From Wenzhouxiangella sp. (GTDB lineage Bacteria > Pseudomonadota > Gammaproteobacteria > Xanthomonadales > Wenzhouxiangellaceae), in contig SKKV01000253.1 in assembly GCA_007123575.1 (NCBI GenBank), forward strand, positions 1 through 18,204: a stretch of DNA of 18,204 nucleotides, written 5' to 3'. Under the pieces are notes generated by a model, which saw only the letters and a list, made by a program, of their open reading frames with translations, had not been told where the DNA came from and ran no database searches. The first letter of the stretch is position 1, and every line of letters begins with the position of its first letter. Shown here in pieces: positions 1-6,946 of the stretch. The position numbers and the translations under genes were made by a program.

Positions 1-565
1 CAGTGGCATTGCCGTGGACCACGGTAATCTGCGGCAGGCCGGCAGCCGACATCCGGGCCTGGTTGGCGAACGAGCGCGCACCATCGACAAACAGCTCGGA
101 CTGGTAGTTGAGATTGGCCCCACCCGATTCGAGCAGGTTGATCATCGGCAACCGGTTTTCCAGCGCGATCTGCTGCAGCCGAAGTCCCTTCTTCAAACCC
201 ACCGGCGAAATCGTTCCGCCCTTGATGGCGCTGTTGGAGACATTGATCACGACATCCATGCCGGCGACCCGGCCAATGCCGGCAATCGAACCACCACCGG
301 CGGTGGAGCCGTCACGGTCGTCATACATCTTCATCCCGGCCAGCTCGCCGATTTCAACAAAAGGCGCGCCGGGATCGAGCAGCAAGCCCAAACGCTCGCG
401 CGGCAGCAGCTGACCGCACTTGTCGAACTTCGGCCTGGCACCCTCTTCACGCTCGGCAATGCCGGCCCGAATCCCGTCAAGCTCGGCGATCAACGCCAGC
501 ATCCGCTCACGATTGGCCGCAAACGCATCCGATGCCGTGTCAACCGTACTATCGATCCTGCTCAC
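1..565 (-). CDS. atuC: Acyl-CoA carboxylase, carboxyltransferase (beta) subunit, AtuC-like, partial
   Basis: Only the first 188 codons are in the window; the 3' end runs off the left edge. The translation has the N-terminal carboxyltransferase layout of methylcrotonoyl/geranyl-CoA carboxylase beta subunits: KFDKCGQLLPRERLGLLLD, then a glycine-rich GGGSIAGIGRVAGMDVVI stretch and NLLESGGANL, which corresponds to the family's LxESGGA motif. The family transfers CO2 from biotin to a branched enoyl-CoA and needs a biotinylated alpha subunit, which is not seen here. I chose the GTG at 563-565 because AGGAG lies 10 bases upstream (minus strand) and I see no ATG just upstream in frame. It is downstream of the AtuA-like and SDR genes on the same strand, as in the Pseudomonas atu cluster (established knowledge), which favours AtuC over LiuB. 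The substrate cannot be decided from this fragment. Confidence 0.85.
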   Translation of the reverse strand, partial: MSRIDSTVDTASDAFAANRERMLALIAELDGIRAGIAEREEGARPKFDKCGQLLPRERLGLLLDPGAPFVEIGELAGMKMYDDRDGSTAGGGSIAGIGRVAGMDVVINVSNSAIKGGTISPVGLKKGLRLQQIALENRLPMINLLESGGANLNYQSELFVDGARSFANQARMSAAGLPQITVVHGNAT

Positions 566-608
566 GTCAAACTTGCTCCTGAATCTGCGAAGACCGGAAA
601 AACTCTTT

Positions 609-683
609 GGAACCACCGAAGGCACCGAAAACACCGAAAGGCTTAAACCCGAATTCGGTGTCTTCGGTGTTTTCGGTGGTTCC
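609..683. repeat. Long imperfect inverted repeat built of ACCGAA units
   Basis: A 30-base left arm (609-638) is nearly complementary to a 30-base right arm (654-683), with three mismatches by eye and a 15-base loop. Each arm is three copies of a 9-base unit, ACCGAA plus three variable bases; the right arm carries the complement TTCGGT. The outer ends are GGAACC and GGTTCC. It sits in the 150-base gap between the SDR stop (716) and the carboxylase start (565). As RNA it would form a very stable hairpin in the operon transcript. No U-tract follows on the minus strand, so it looks more like an intergenic repeat element or mRNA-processing hairpin than a simple terminator. Confidence 0.85.
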
Positions 684-715
684 AAGCTTTGTTAAAGAAA
701 CTTGCGCCTCCACAA

Positions 716-1582
716 CTAATTGTCCTTGAGTGCTTCGGGCGCCTTGGCGCGGTGGAAGCCGTTGTAAGGTTGGGAGTTGTCGTGGTCGGTCAGGGGCCAT
801 AGGCGACCGCCGAGGGAAGCGGCGCCGTCGATGCGCATCAGATCGCCTGAAATGAAAGCGGCTGCCGGGCTGAGCAGGAAGACCACGGCTGCGCTGACCT
901 CCGATTCCGTGCCCATGCGCTTCAGCGGTACGGCGTTGGACAGCATCGGGATCATCGCCGCTGCCGCACCTTCGTACTTGTCCAGGCCGCTGGAGGCGAT
1001 CCAGCCGGGGGCGATGGCGTTGACGCGCACGCCGCTCTTGGCCCATTCAAGCGCCGCGGTGCGAGTCAGGTTGGCCATGCCGGCGCGGGCAGCGCCGGAA
1101 TGGGCCATGCCGGGCATGCCGTTCCAGTGATCGGCCAGCATGTTGACGATGGCGCCGCCGTGGCTTTGCATGGACTGCCGATAGACTTCGCGCATCATCA
1201 GGAAGCCGCCGTTCAAGTTGGTCCTGACCACGGCGTCGAAACCGTTCGGGCTGATCTCTTCCAGCGGTGCCGGAAACTGGCCGCCGGCGTTGTTGAACAG
1301 GCCATGGATGCGGCCGTGTCTGTCGACGATCTTCGTGACCAAATCGGCCACGGACTCGGCATTGCGGATATCGCAGCACTGCCAGCTGGCCTGGCCGCCA
1401 TCGGATTCGATTTCCGCAGCCGTTTTTTCCAGTGCTTCCTGACCACGCCCGACCAGCACAAGCTGCGCGCCGAGTGAGGCCAGCTCGTGGGCGGTGCAGC
1501 GACCGATACCGCTGCCGCCGCCGGTGACCAGGATGACCTGGTCGGCAAACAGTCCGGGCTTGAATATCGACTGGTAGCTCAT
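716..1582 (-). CDS. Atypical short-chain dehydrogenase/reductase (enoyl-/dienoyl-CoA reductase type, AtuB-like)
   Basis: This 288-residue Rossmann-fold SDR has TGGGSGIG at 20-27 (dinucleotide binding), D71, and NNAG at 97-100. PG at 192-193 and IDGA at 251-254 are also typical. The usual catalytic YxxxK is missing: that region reads MAHSGAARAG (159-168), and the preceding Ser position is in IVNMLAD. This HSGAARAG pattern is typical of the TER/DECR subgroup (peroxisomal trans-2-enoyl-CoA reductase and 2,4-dienoyl-CoA reductase), so a CoA-thioester substrate is likely. Its ATG overlaps the AtuA-like stop as ATGA, which implies translational coupling. By position it matches AtuB of the acyclic terpene cluster, whose exact reaction is, as far as I know, not settled. 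Family confidence is high; the reaction is inference. Confidence 0.88.
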   Translation of the reverse strand: MSYQSIFKPGLFADQVILVTGGGSGIGRCTAHELASLGAQLVLVGRGQEALEKTAAEIESDGGQASWQCCDIRNAESVADLVTKIVDRHGRIHGLFNNAGGQFPAPLEEISPNGFDAVVRTNLNGGFLMMREVYRQSMQSHGGAIVNMLADHWNGMPGMAHSGAARAGMANLTRTAALEWAKSGVRVNAIAPGWIASSGLDKYEGAAAAMIPMLSNAVPLKRMGTESEVSAAVVFLLSPAAAFISGDLMRIDGAASLGGRLWPLTDHDNSQPYNGFHRAKAPEALKDN

Positions 1583-3384
1583 GTTTTCCTCAGCAGCAAA
1601 TCTTCGACCTCGCTGGCGATACTGGCCGGCACTTCGATGGGGAAGTCCAGCAGCATTTGGGCGAAAGCCTTGCCCTGCGGGTCCATGCGCAGGCTGGCCA
1701 CGCCACCGCCGCCCAGGCTGTGTTCGAGCAGAAAATTCAGCGCCTGAACGCCGGGCAGGTACCAGCGCTTGACCTCGCCTTCCAGCACGTGGGCGAAATG
1801 CTCGGCCACGGCCTTCTCGGTCAGGGCGGCGGCGATCCAGGGCAGGTAGTCAGGCTTGCGGGCAATGACGCCGATATTGGCGTGGTTGCCCTTGTCGCCG
1901 CTGCGCGCATGGGCCAGGGCGATCAGCGGCACGCGGCTTTCGGCCTGGCCGTCCGGCGCGGGTGGTTCAATGGCTGATGCAAGCTGCGGTGCTTCACCCG
2001 GCGTTCTTTCATCGACTTTGATGCGCTTGTCACCAATCAGGATCTCGGTTTCAACCAGCTCGGCTGGCACCAGGAAGCTGAACAGGCGGATCAGCGGATG
2101 CACTACCGGCCGACCGCCCACATAGCCGGTAATGCCAGGCGCCATTGCGGTCGCGGCCTGCGCGATCTCGCGCGAAAACAGCACCAGCGCTTTCTTGTCC
2201 GGGTGACGTACGCCAATCTTGACCACGACCTCGCGGGTGTCGTCACGGCGCGCGTGTTCGCCGTAGGTCGCTTCCGATCCCAGCACCTCGATACTGCTTG
2301 CGGAGAAATCACCAACGCCCTGTTCTTCAAAAAGGCGCCGGCAGCGGGCCAGGATGGCATCAGCCACGCGCCGCCCCTTGGCCGGCGCCTGCAGCCCGCC
2401 GATCATGAACAGGGCCACGCAGCGAAAACCATCCGGCCAGGTGCCGGCGACTTTCAGAGTGTCGGTCGGTGGATAGCCGCACGCACCCTGCACACGAACC
2501 CGGTTCTCAGCAACAGCTTCCAGGCTCACCTGGCTGAAGTCACAACGCAGATCCGGCAGGCGGTAATCACGGGGATCGACAATCTCGTAGACCAACTGCT
2601 CGGCCACCGTGGCCGGTGTAACCAGGCCGCCGGTGCCGTCCGCTTTGGTCAACTCGAAGGTGCCGTCGGGTTCGACTTCAACGATGGGAAAACCCATGTC
2701 CTGGTAGCCAGGCACCGATTCCCAGTCGGTAAAGTTGCCGCCCGTAGCCTGGGTGCCGCATTCGATCAGGTGACCGGCCAGGCTGCCGGCGGCCAGCCGG
2801 TCGTAGTCATCCCAGGCCCAACCAAATTCATGGACCAGCGGCCCGAGCACCAGGGCCGAATCGGTGACCCGGCCGGTGATCACCACGTCGGCACCTTCGG
2901 CCAGGGCACAAGCAATGGGACGGGCACCCAGGTAGGCATTGGCGCTGAGCAGGAACGGCGGCATCGGCTCGCCAGAACCCGGATCCACCGGCTCGAGCTT
3001 TCGAAACTCAGCCTGGCGCGGGGCCAGATCGTCACCCAGCACCACGGCGATGCACAGGTCGACCCCGGCCTGCTCGCAGGCTGCCTGCAGGGCATCGCGA
3101 CAGGCCAAGGGATTGACGCCGCCGGCATTGGCAATGATCTTCAGGCCCTGCCCCGAAATCTCGGTCAACAGTGGCGCCATTGCAGTATCGACAAAGTCGC
3201 GCGCGTAGCCGGCCTTGTCGTCCTTCATCTTTTGCCCGGCAAGGATCGACATGGTCACCTCGGCCAGGTAGTCGAATACCAGGTAATCCAGTTGCCCGGA
3301 ACGGACCAGCTGGGCAGCCGCCATCTGGGAATCGCCCCAAAAGGCCGAGGCACAGCCAATGCGCACGCGTTTTTCCTGATTCAT
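1579..3384 (-). CDS. atuA: AtuA-family protein (DUF1446 plus C-terminal ferredoxin-fold-like domain)
   Basis: The open frame gives 601 residues. The N-terminal RIGCASAFWGDS (8-19) is the hallmark opening of the AtuA/DUF1446 family, which fills roughly residues 8-450. A second domain of about 485-590 begins with AHARSGDKGNHANIGV and matches the AtuA-like C-terminal domain. No signal peptide or membrane segment is visible. In Pseudomonas atuA is needed for growth on citronellol/geraniol-type acyclic terpenes, but its biochemical role is unknown (established knowledge). The ATG at 3384 has no Shine-Dalgarno and would lie only about 8 bases from the predicted transcription start. A GTG at 3364-3366 has AGGA exactly 7 bases upstream and gives a protein starting MRIGCASAFWG, so it is the more likely start (595 residues). 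It is the first gene of the minus-strand operon. Confidence 0.9.
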   Translation of the reverse strand: MNQEKRVRIGCASAFWGDSQMAAAQLVRSGQLDYLVFDYLAEVTMSILAGQKMKDDKAGYARDFVDTAMAPLLTEISGQGLKIIANAGGVNPLACRDALQAACEQAGVDLCIAVVLGDDLAPRQAEFRKLEPVDPGSGEPMPPFLLSANAYLGARPIACALAEGADVVITGRVTDSALVLGPLVHEFGWAWDDYDRLAAGSLAGHLIECGTQATGGNFTDWESVPGYQDMGFPIVEVEPDGTFELTKADGTGGLVTPATVAEQLVYEIVDPRDYRLPDLRCDFSQVSLEAVAENRVRVQGACGYPPTDTLKVAGTWPDGFRCVALFMIGGLQAPAKGRRVADAILARCRRLFEEQGVGDFSASSIEVLGSEATYGEHARRDDTREVVVKIGVRHPDKKALVLFSREIAQAATAMAPGITGYVGGRPVVHPLIRLFSFLVPAELVETEILIGDKRIKVDERTPGEAPQLASAIEPPAPDGQAESRVPLIALAHARSGDKGNHANIGVIARKPDYLPWIAAALTEKAVAEHFAHVLEGEVKRWYLPGVQALNFLLEHSLGGGGVASLRMDPQGKAFAQMLLDFPIEVPASIASEVEDLLLRKT

Positions 3385-3398
3385 TGCTTATGGCGCTT

Positions 3399-3427
3399 TC
3401 AATATCCAGATTCCAGCAGTCTACCAA
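3399..3427 (-). promoter_or_regulatory. Predicted sigma70 promoter of the atuA-like operon
   Basis: Read on the minus strand, TTGGTA (3427-3422) is separated by exactly 17 bases from TATTGA (3404-3399). Its -35 lies inside the left half of the palindrome at 3423-3440, so a bound regulator would block it. Transcription should start near 3392, leaving no room for a ribosome site before the ATG at 3384. This supports the GTG start at 3366. Confidence 0.55.
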
Positions 3428-3440
3428 GCGCTTGCTTGGT
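3423..3440. promoter_or_regulatory. Probable TetR-family operator (palindrome)
   Basis: ACCAAGC and GCTTGGT form a perfect 7-base inverted repeat around a 4-base centre (GCTT). It lies between the divergent tetR and atuA-like genes and touches the -35 hexamers of both predicted promoters (3422-3427 minus, 3432-3437 plus). Size and symmetry suit a TetR dimer. That the adjacent regulator binds it is inference from position. Confidence 0.7.
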
Positions 3441-3460
3441 TAGCAATCCCCCACTAGAAT
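3432..3460 (+). promoter_or_regulatory. Predicted sigma70 promoter of the tetR gene
   Basis: TTGCTT (3432-3437), a 17-base spacer and TAGAAT (3455-3460) form a good promoter. The -35 overlaps the right half of the palindrome. The first in-frame ATG (3459) falls inside this -10 and so cannot be the start codon, which moves the regulator's start to 3492. Confidence 0.55.
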
Positions 3461-3491
3461 GTCGGTCAGCGCATATGAGCTCAGCCTGCAG

Positions 3492-4091
3492 ATGACCCGT
3501 ACCCCACGCCTCGACGATCGCCGCGAACGCCTGCTCGATGCAGCGGCGCGGCTGTTTCGGGAACATGGCTATGAGCGCACCTCGGTGCGCCAGCTGGCCG
3601 AGGCCGTCGGCATCCTCTCCGGCAGCGTGTTCCATCACTTCAGCAGCAAAGAAGAAATCCTGCTTGAGGTGATGCGCAGCACTATCGAACGGATGATCGC
3701 TCGACTGCGCGAGGCCAGTGACTCGGGCGCGGCAATCGAGGAGAAGTTGTTTAACCTGATCCGCGCGGAGCTGGAACTGCTGCACGGGCCAACCCGCGAC
3801 GGCGTGGCGGTGACATTTTTCCAGTGGCACAGCCTGGGCCAGGACAATCAGCGCAGTATCTTGAGCATGCGCGAGGACTACGAGAAAATCTGGCTGAACG
3901 CGCTTGAACAGGCCCGCAAACAGGGCTTGATTGACACCGACCCTTTCGTTACCCGTCGCCTACTGACCGGCGCCAACGGCTGGACCATCTACTGGTATAA
4001 AGCCGATGGCCCGCTTGGCCTGGATGCGCTGGCAAGCCAGGTTTGCCAGCTGATGTTAAAACCCGCCTCTGTTGCCGAATCAGGGGTTTAG
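3492..4091 (+). CDS. TetR/AcrR-family transcriptional regulator (AtuR-like)
   Basis: The product has 199 residues from the ATG at 3492. The N-terminal helix-turn-helix is clear: RRERLLDAAARLFREHGYE followed by SVRQLAEAVGILSGSVFHHFSSKEEIL. The remainder is a helical ligand-binding domain ending with WTIYWYKADGPLGLDALA, a tail like those of TetR regulators of acyl-CoA and fatty acid catabolism. An in-frame ATG at 3459 would add 11 residues but lies within the predicted -10. The gene is divergent from the atuA-like operon with a palindrome between them. The likely role is repression of that operon and itself, relieved by an acyl-CoA or terpenoid-CoA intermediate (inference; AtuR of Pseudomonas is the precedent). 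The last 12 bases overlap the 3' end of mazG on the other strand. Confidence 0.92.
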   Translation: MTRTPRLDDRRERLLDAAARLFREHGYERTSVRQLAEAVGILSGSVFHHFSSKEEILLEVMRSTIERMIARLREASDSGAAIEEKLFNLIRAELELLHGPTRDGVAVTFFQWHSLGQDNQRSILSMREDYEKIWLNALEQARKQGLIDTDPFVTRRLLTGANGWTIYWYKADGPLGLDALASQVCQLMLKPASVAESGV

Positions 4092-4100
4092 CGGGTTTTT
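4058..4100. terminator. Bidirectional intrinsic terminator between tetR and mazG
   Basis: AAAACCCGC (4058-4066) pairs with GCGGGTTTT (4091-4099). The stem can extend imperfectly inward through CTCTG and CAGGGG. The T-run (TTTTT, 4096-4100) follows on the plus strand, and the A-run at 4058-4061 gives a U-tract on the minus strand, so both convergent transcripts could end here. The structure is built from the last codons of both genes. Confidence 0.7.
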
Positions 4101-4877
4101 CTTGATCTGTTGATAAAGTAACTCCTGGTCGTGCAAGCTCAGCGCCGATAGCTCCAGGTTTTTTTCGATGGCCAACTGTTCCATCGCGCGGAAGCGCTGT
4201 TCGAACTTGTGATTGCTGGCTCTCAGGGCCATGCCAGGATCGACGCCCAGCTTGCGCGCCAGGTTGGTCAAGGCGAAAAACAGATCACCGACTTCTTCTT
4301 CGATGTTGGCTTGGTCACTGTTGGCAATGGCTTGTTTAAGTTCGTCGGCCTCTTCGACAAGCTTGTCGAAAACGGGCTCGACGGATGGCCAGTCGAAGCC
4401 AACCCGGGCAGCGCGCTTTTGCAGCTTGACCGAACGCCGCAGCGCGCCCAGCCCCTTGGAAACGCCGGCCAGCGCGCTGGTGTCCTGCTCCCCTTTTTCA
4501 GCCCGCTCCCGGGCCTTGATCGTTTCCCAGTTGATGGTCTGGGCCTCGGCATCGGCTATCCGGGCATCGCCGAACACATGGGGGTGGCGACGCTCAAGCT
4601 TGTCAGAGACCGAAGCGACGACATCACCGAAGACAAACGCGCCCAACTCTTCGGCCATCCGAGCGTGAAAAACCACCTGGAACAGCAAATCCCCGAGCTC
4701 GTCCTTGAGCTCTTCCAGGTCGTTGCGCTCTATCGCCTCGGCCACCTCATGCGCTTCTTCAATGGTATATGGCGCAATCGAGCGAAAGTCCTGCTCGATA
4801 TCCCAAGGGCAGCCATTTTCCGGGTCGCGCAAACGCGCCATGATGCCAAGCAGACGACTGATATCTCGAGCACTCAT
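4080..4877 (-). CDS. mazG: Nucleoside triphosphate pyrophosphohydrolase MazG
   Basis: The product has 265 residues, close to the usual length of E. coli MazG. It opens with the family signature around RLRDPENGCPWDIEQDF. The first metal-binding set follows: EEAHE (40-44) and ELKDELGDLLFQ with E60 and D63. RRHPHVFGD (97-104) and a second repeat with EEADEL and EEEVGDLFF complete the two-domain architecture. MazG hydrolyses NTPs to NMP and pyrophosphate and in E. coli lowers ppGpp or removes aberrant nucleotides. GGAG lies 5 bases before the ATG. The start is 11 bases past the stop of the sensor kinase, so it is probably the last gene of the PepSY-response regulator-kinase operon. Its 3' end overlaps tetR by 12 bases. 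Confidence 0.96.
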   Translation of the reverse strand: MSARDISRLLGIMARLRDPENGCPWDIEQDFRSIAPYTIEEAHEVAEAIERNDLEELKDELGDLLFQVVFHARMAEELGAFVFGDVVASVSDKLERRHPHVFGDARIADAEAQTINWETIKARERAEKGEQDTSALAGVSKGLGALRRSVKLQKRAARVGFDWPSVEPVFDKLVEEADELKQAIANSDQANIEEEVGDLFFALTNLARKLGVDPGMALRASNHKFEQRFRAMEQLAIEKNLELSALSLHDQELLYQQIKKNPLNP

Positions 4878-4888
4878 TGAAGCTCCAT

Positions 4889-6304
4889 TCAGCGTGGGGG
4901 CAGAACAATACGAATGGCGGCACCGCCAAGCTCGGAGGGTAGCAGCTCCAGGCTGCCGCCATAAGTCTCGATCAGTTCCTGGGCAATTGCCAGGCCAAGG
5001 CCCTGCCCCTCCCGCCGCTCATCACCGCGCACGCCGCGGGCCAGCAGGGCCTTGAATCGATCCGGTTCGATCCCGGGGCCATTGTCTTCGATCAGGATTT
5101 CAACCCCGGGTTGACGGCTACCCTGTAACCCGCGCTGTACGCTGGCTCGAATGTGCCCGCCGCCATATTTGGCGGCGTTATCCATCAGGTTGCCGCATAG
5201 CTCCATCAGGTCGCGCGCATCCACCCTGGCGGTCAGCGTCTCATCGCCCAGCACTTCCACCTCGATGTGCTCTCCGGCATACAGCCTGGCCAGGGAATCG
5301 CCAAGCCGCGTCAGAATCGGCTTGACATCGACCGGTTTGTTCAGCGTTCTGCGGGTCGAGCGCGCCGCCCGTTCGAGCTGGCGCCTGAGCAGCAGGTCCA
5401 TATCATCCACTGATTCGGCCAGCTCATTGACGTTGGTCACAGTGCCTCCCTCAAGACGCGTTCGCATGACCGCCAGCGGCGTTTTCAGTGCGTGGGCAAG
5501 GTCAGCCAGCGCACGCCGATAGTGCGACGCATTGTCACGTTCAGTGGCCAGCAGGGCATTCAGGTTGGCGGTCAGCGGCTGCAACTCACGCGGGTAGGCA
5601 TGCTGCAGTGAATCACGCCGCCCCGCTTCGATATCGGCCACCTCGCGTGCGACCCGGTGCAGCGGCCGCAACAGCAGCAACATGATCATTAGCTGGGCAA
5701 GGATGACCACCAGGGCGGCCAGCATCATCCAGCGCCACAGGTCACCGCGAAATCCGGCCACCGTTGCCTCGAAGCGGCCTGGGTCCTCGGCGGCCCAGAT
5801 GGTCAGATCAACAATCTCGCCGGTCGGCTGTTCCCAGCCCAGGCCGATGGCATAGACATGCCAGGTGCCGTCCACCTCGGGGCCACGAAACAGTTCATCG
5901 CCGCGTGCAAGCAAGCGCGAGCGCGGTGGACTACTGACCCCAACCAGGGAGGGCGATACCCATTCGCCGTGCGGCGTCATGGCGCCGGCTAGCAGACCAG
6001 AACCCGGCTGGTCAAGGCGGGGCTCGGCCAGCGAATCCGCCACCATGGGCAGGCCATGATCATCCAGGTCAATGGTTGACAGAATCAGGAAGACCACCGA
6101 CTCCAGGCGCTCCTTGAGCGCGCTTTCGGCAGCCCCGCGAAAGCCGCGATCGACGGCAAGCGCAATCAGGCTCAAGGCAATCAACAGGGCCAGGGCGCCG
6201 CCCAGCAACAGGCGCACCAGCAGAGAGGGCGCGGTTGATCGGGAACGGGTGGGCTCAGCCCTGTCCGGTTCGGAACCGGTAGCCACGGCCACGCAGGGTT
6301 TCAA
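4889..6304 (-). CDS. Two-component sensor histidine kinase, PhoQ-like
   Basis: Counting from the first possible start (TTG at 6302-6304), the protein has 471 residues. A membrane helix at about 28-51, a periplasmic sensor region at about 52-189, a second helix at about 190-212 and a HAMP-like linker precede the kinase core. The H-box LADLAHALKTPLAVM carries H271, NLMDNAAKYGG is the N-box, and DNGPGIE (407-413) and GQGLGLAI (433-440) are the G-boxes. All catalytic elements are intact. It autophosphorylates and passes phosphate to the response regulator encoded just upstream. The start is uncertain: TTG 6304 or GTG codons 5 and 7 all overlap the regulator gene, and no start exists between the regulator stop and the first helix except a GTG at codon 30. 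The overlap suggests coupling. The periplasmic signal cannot be read from sequence. Confidence 0.93.
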   Translation of the reverse strand: MKPCVAVATGSEPDRAEPTRSRSTAPSLLVRLLLGGALALLIALSLIALAVDRGFRGAAESALKERLESVVFLILSTIDLDDHGLPMVADSLAEPRLDQPGSGLLAGAMTPHGEWVSPSLVGVSSPPRSRLLARGDELFRGPEVDGTWHVYAIGLGWEQPTGEIVDLTIWAAEDPGRFEATVAGFRGDLWRWMMLAALVVILAQLMIMLLLLRPLHRVAREVADIEAGRRDSLQHAYPRELQPLTANLNALLATERDNASHYRRALADLAHALKTPLAVMRTRLEGGTVTNVNELAESVDDMDLLLRRQLERAARSTRRTLNKPVDVKPILTRLGDSLARLYAGEHIEVEVLGDETLTARVDARDLMELCGNLMDNAAKYGGGHIRASVQRGLQGSRQPGVEILIEDNGPGIEPDRFKALLARGVRGDERREGQGLGLAIAQELIETYGGSLELLPSELGGAAIRIVLPPR

Positions 6305-6932
6305 TCGGCTGCCAGTCGCCGTCCGGATCCAGCTTCTTGCGCAAGCGACCGATGATGACTTCGATCACGTTGCTGTCCGGGTCGGCGTCTTCGTCGTAGA
6401 GGTGCTCGTTGAGCTCCATCTTGGAGACGACCTGGTCGGGATGCAGGGCAAAGTAAGACAGCACCTTGTACTCGAAACTGGTCAACTCCAGCACCTGGTC
6501 ATCGATCCTTACATCCTGGCTGGAGAGATTGATCTGCAGCGGCCCGAAACGCACTTCGGGCGAGGCATGGCCGGCCGAGCGTCTGAGCAAGGCGTTGACC
6601 CGGGCCATCAGTTCTTCCAGCCGGAACGGCTTGGTGACATAGTCATCGGCGCCCAGCTCCAAGGCCTGAACCTTGTCCTGCCAGTCAGAGCGAGCGGTCA
6701 GCACCAGGACGGGGTACTTCAGGTCACGCTTGCGCACCTCGCGCAGGATTTCCATGCCGGAGTGGCCGGGCAGGCCCAGGTCGACGATGGCCAGGTCGAT
6801 CGGATACTCGGTGGCGTAGTGCATCCCGTCGGTGCCATCGGCGGCCAGATCCACGGCAAAACCCTCGCGCTTCAGGGCGCGGCCGAGCAGCTCGCGCAAA
6901 GCCTCTTCATCTTCTATCACCAGAATCCGCAT
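6255..6932 (-). CDS. OmpR/PhoP-family response regulator
   Basis: The product has 225 residues from the ATG at 6930-6932, preceded by GGAG about 6 bases away. The receiver domain shows E7-D8, phospho-acceptor D51 in IVDLGLPG, T79 and K101 in VTKPF. The C-terminal winged helix contains LTSFEYKVL, DSNVIEVIIGRLRKKL and the terminal RGRGYRF typical of OmpR/PhoB/PhoP regulators. An open frame continues upstream to 7115, but that stretch is antisense-like, low-quality sequence overlapping the PepSY gene and is not counted. It pairs with the kinase downstream and lies 14 bases after the PepSY-like gene. The direct repeat at 7229-7245 upstream of the operon is its probable own binding site. Confidence 0.95.
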   Translation of the reverse strand: MRILVIEDEEALRELLGRALKREGFAVDLAADGTDGMHYATEYPIDLAIVDLGLPGHSGMEILREVRKRDLKYPVLVLTARSDWQDKVQALELGADDYVTKPFRLEELMARVNALLRRSAGHASPEVRFGPLQINLSSQDVRIDDQVLELTSFEYKVLSYFALHPDQVVSKMELNEHLYDEDADPDSNVIEVIIGRLRKKLDPDGDWQPIETLRGRGYRFRTGQG

Positions 6933-6946
6933 AGCCCTCTCCGCGC

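Noticed and set aside
14..646. Plus-strand open frame at the left edge
   Set aside because: It is opposite the carboxylase, whose translation matches its family; the plus frame also runs into the inverted repeat.
609..683. Simple rho-independent terminator after the SDR
   Set aside because: The hairpin has no T-run on the transcribed strand, and the carboxylase downstream belongs to the same module.
3459..3491. Upstream ATG for the TetR regulator
   Set aside because: It lies within the predicted -10 TAGAAT and would precede the transcription start.
2098..3495. Long plus-strand open frame (465 codons) opposite the AtuA-like gene
   Set aside because: It is antisense to a clear family member, has no recognisable domain, and reflects high-GC codon structure on the opposite strand.
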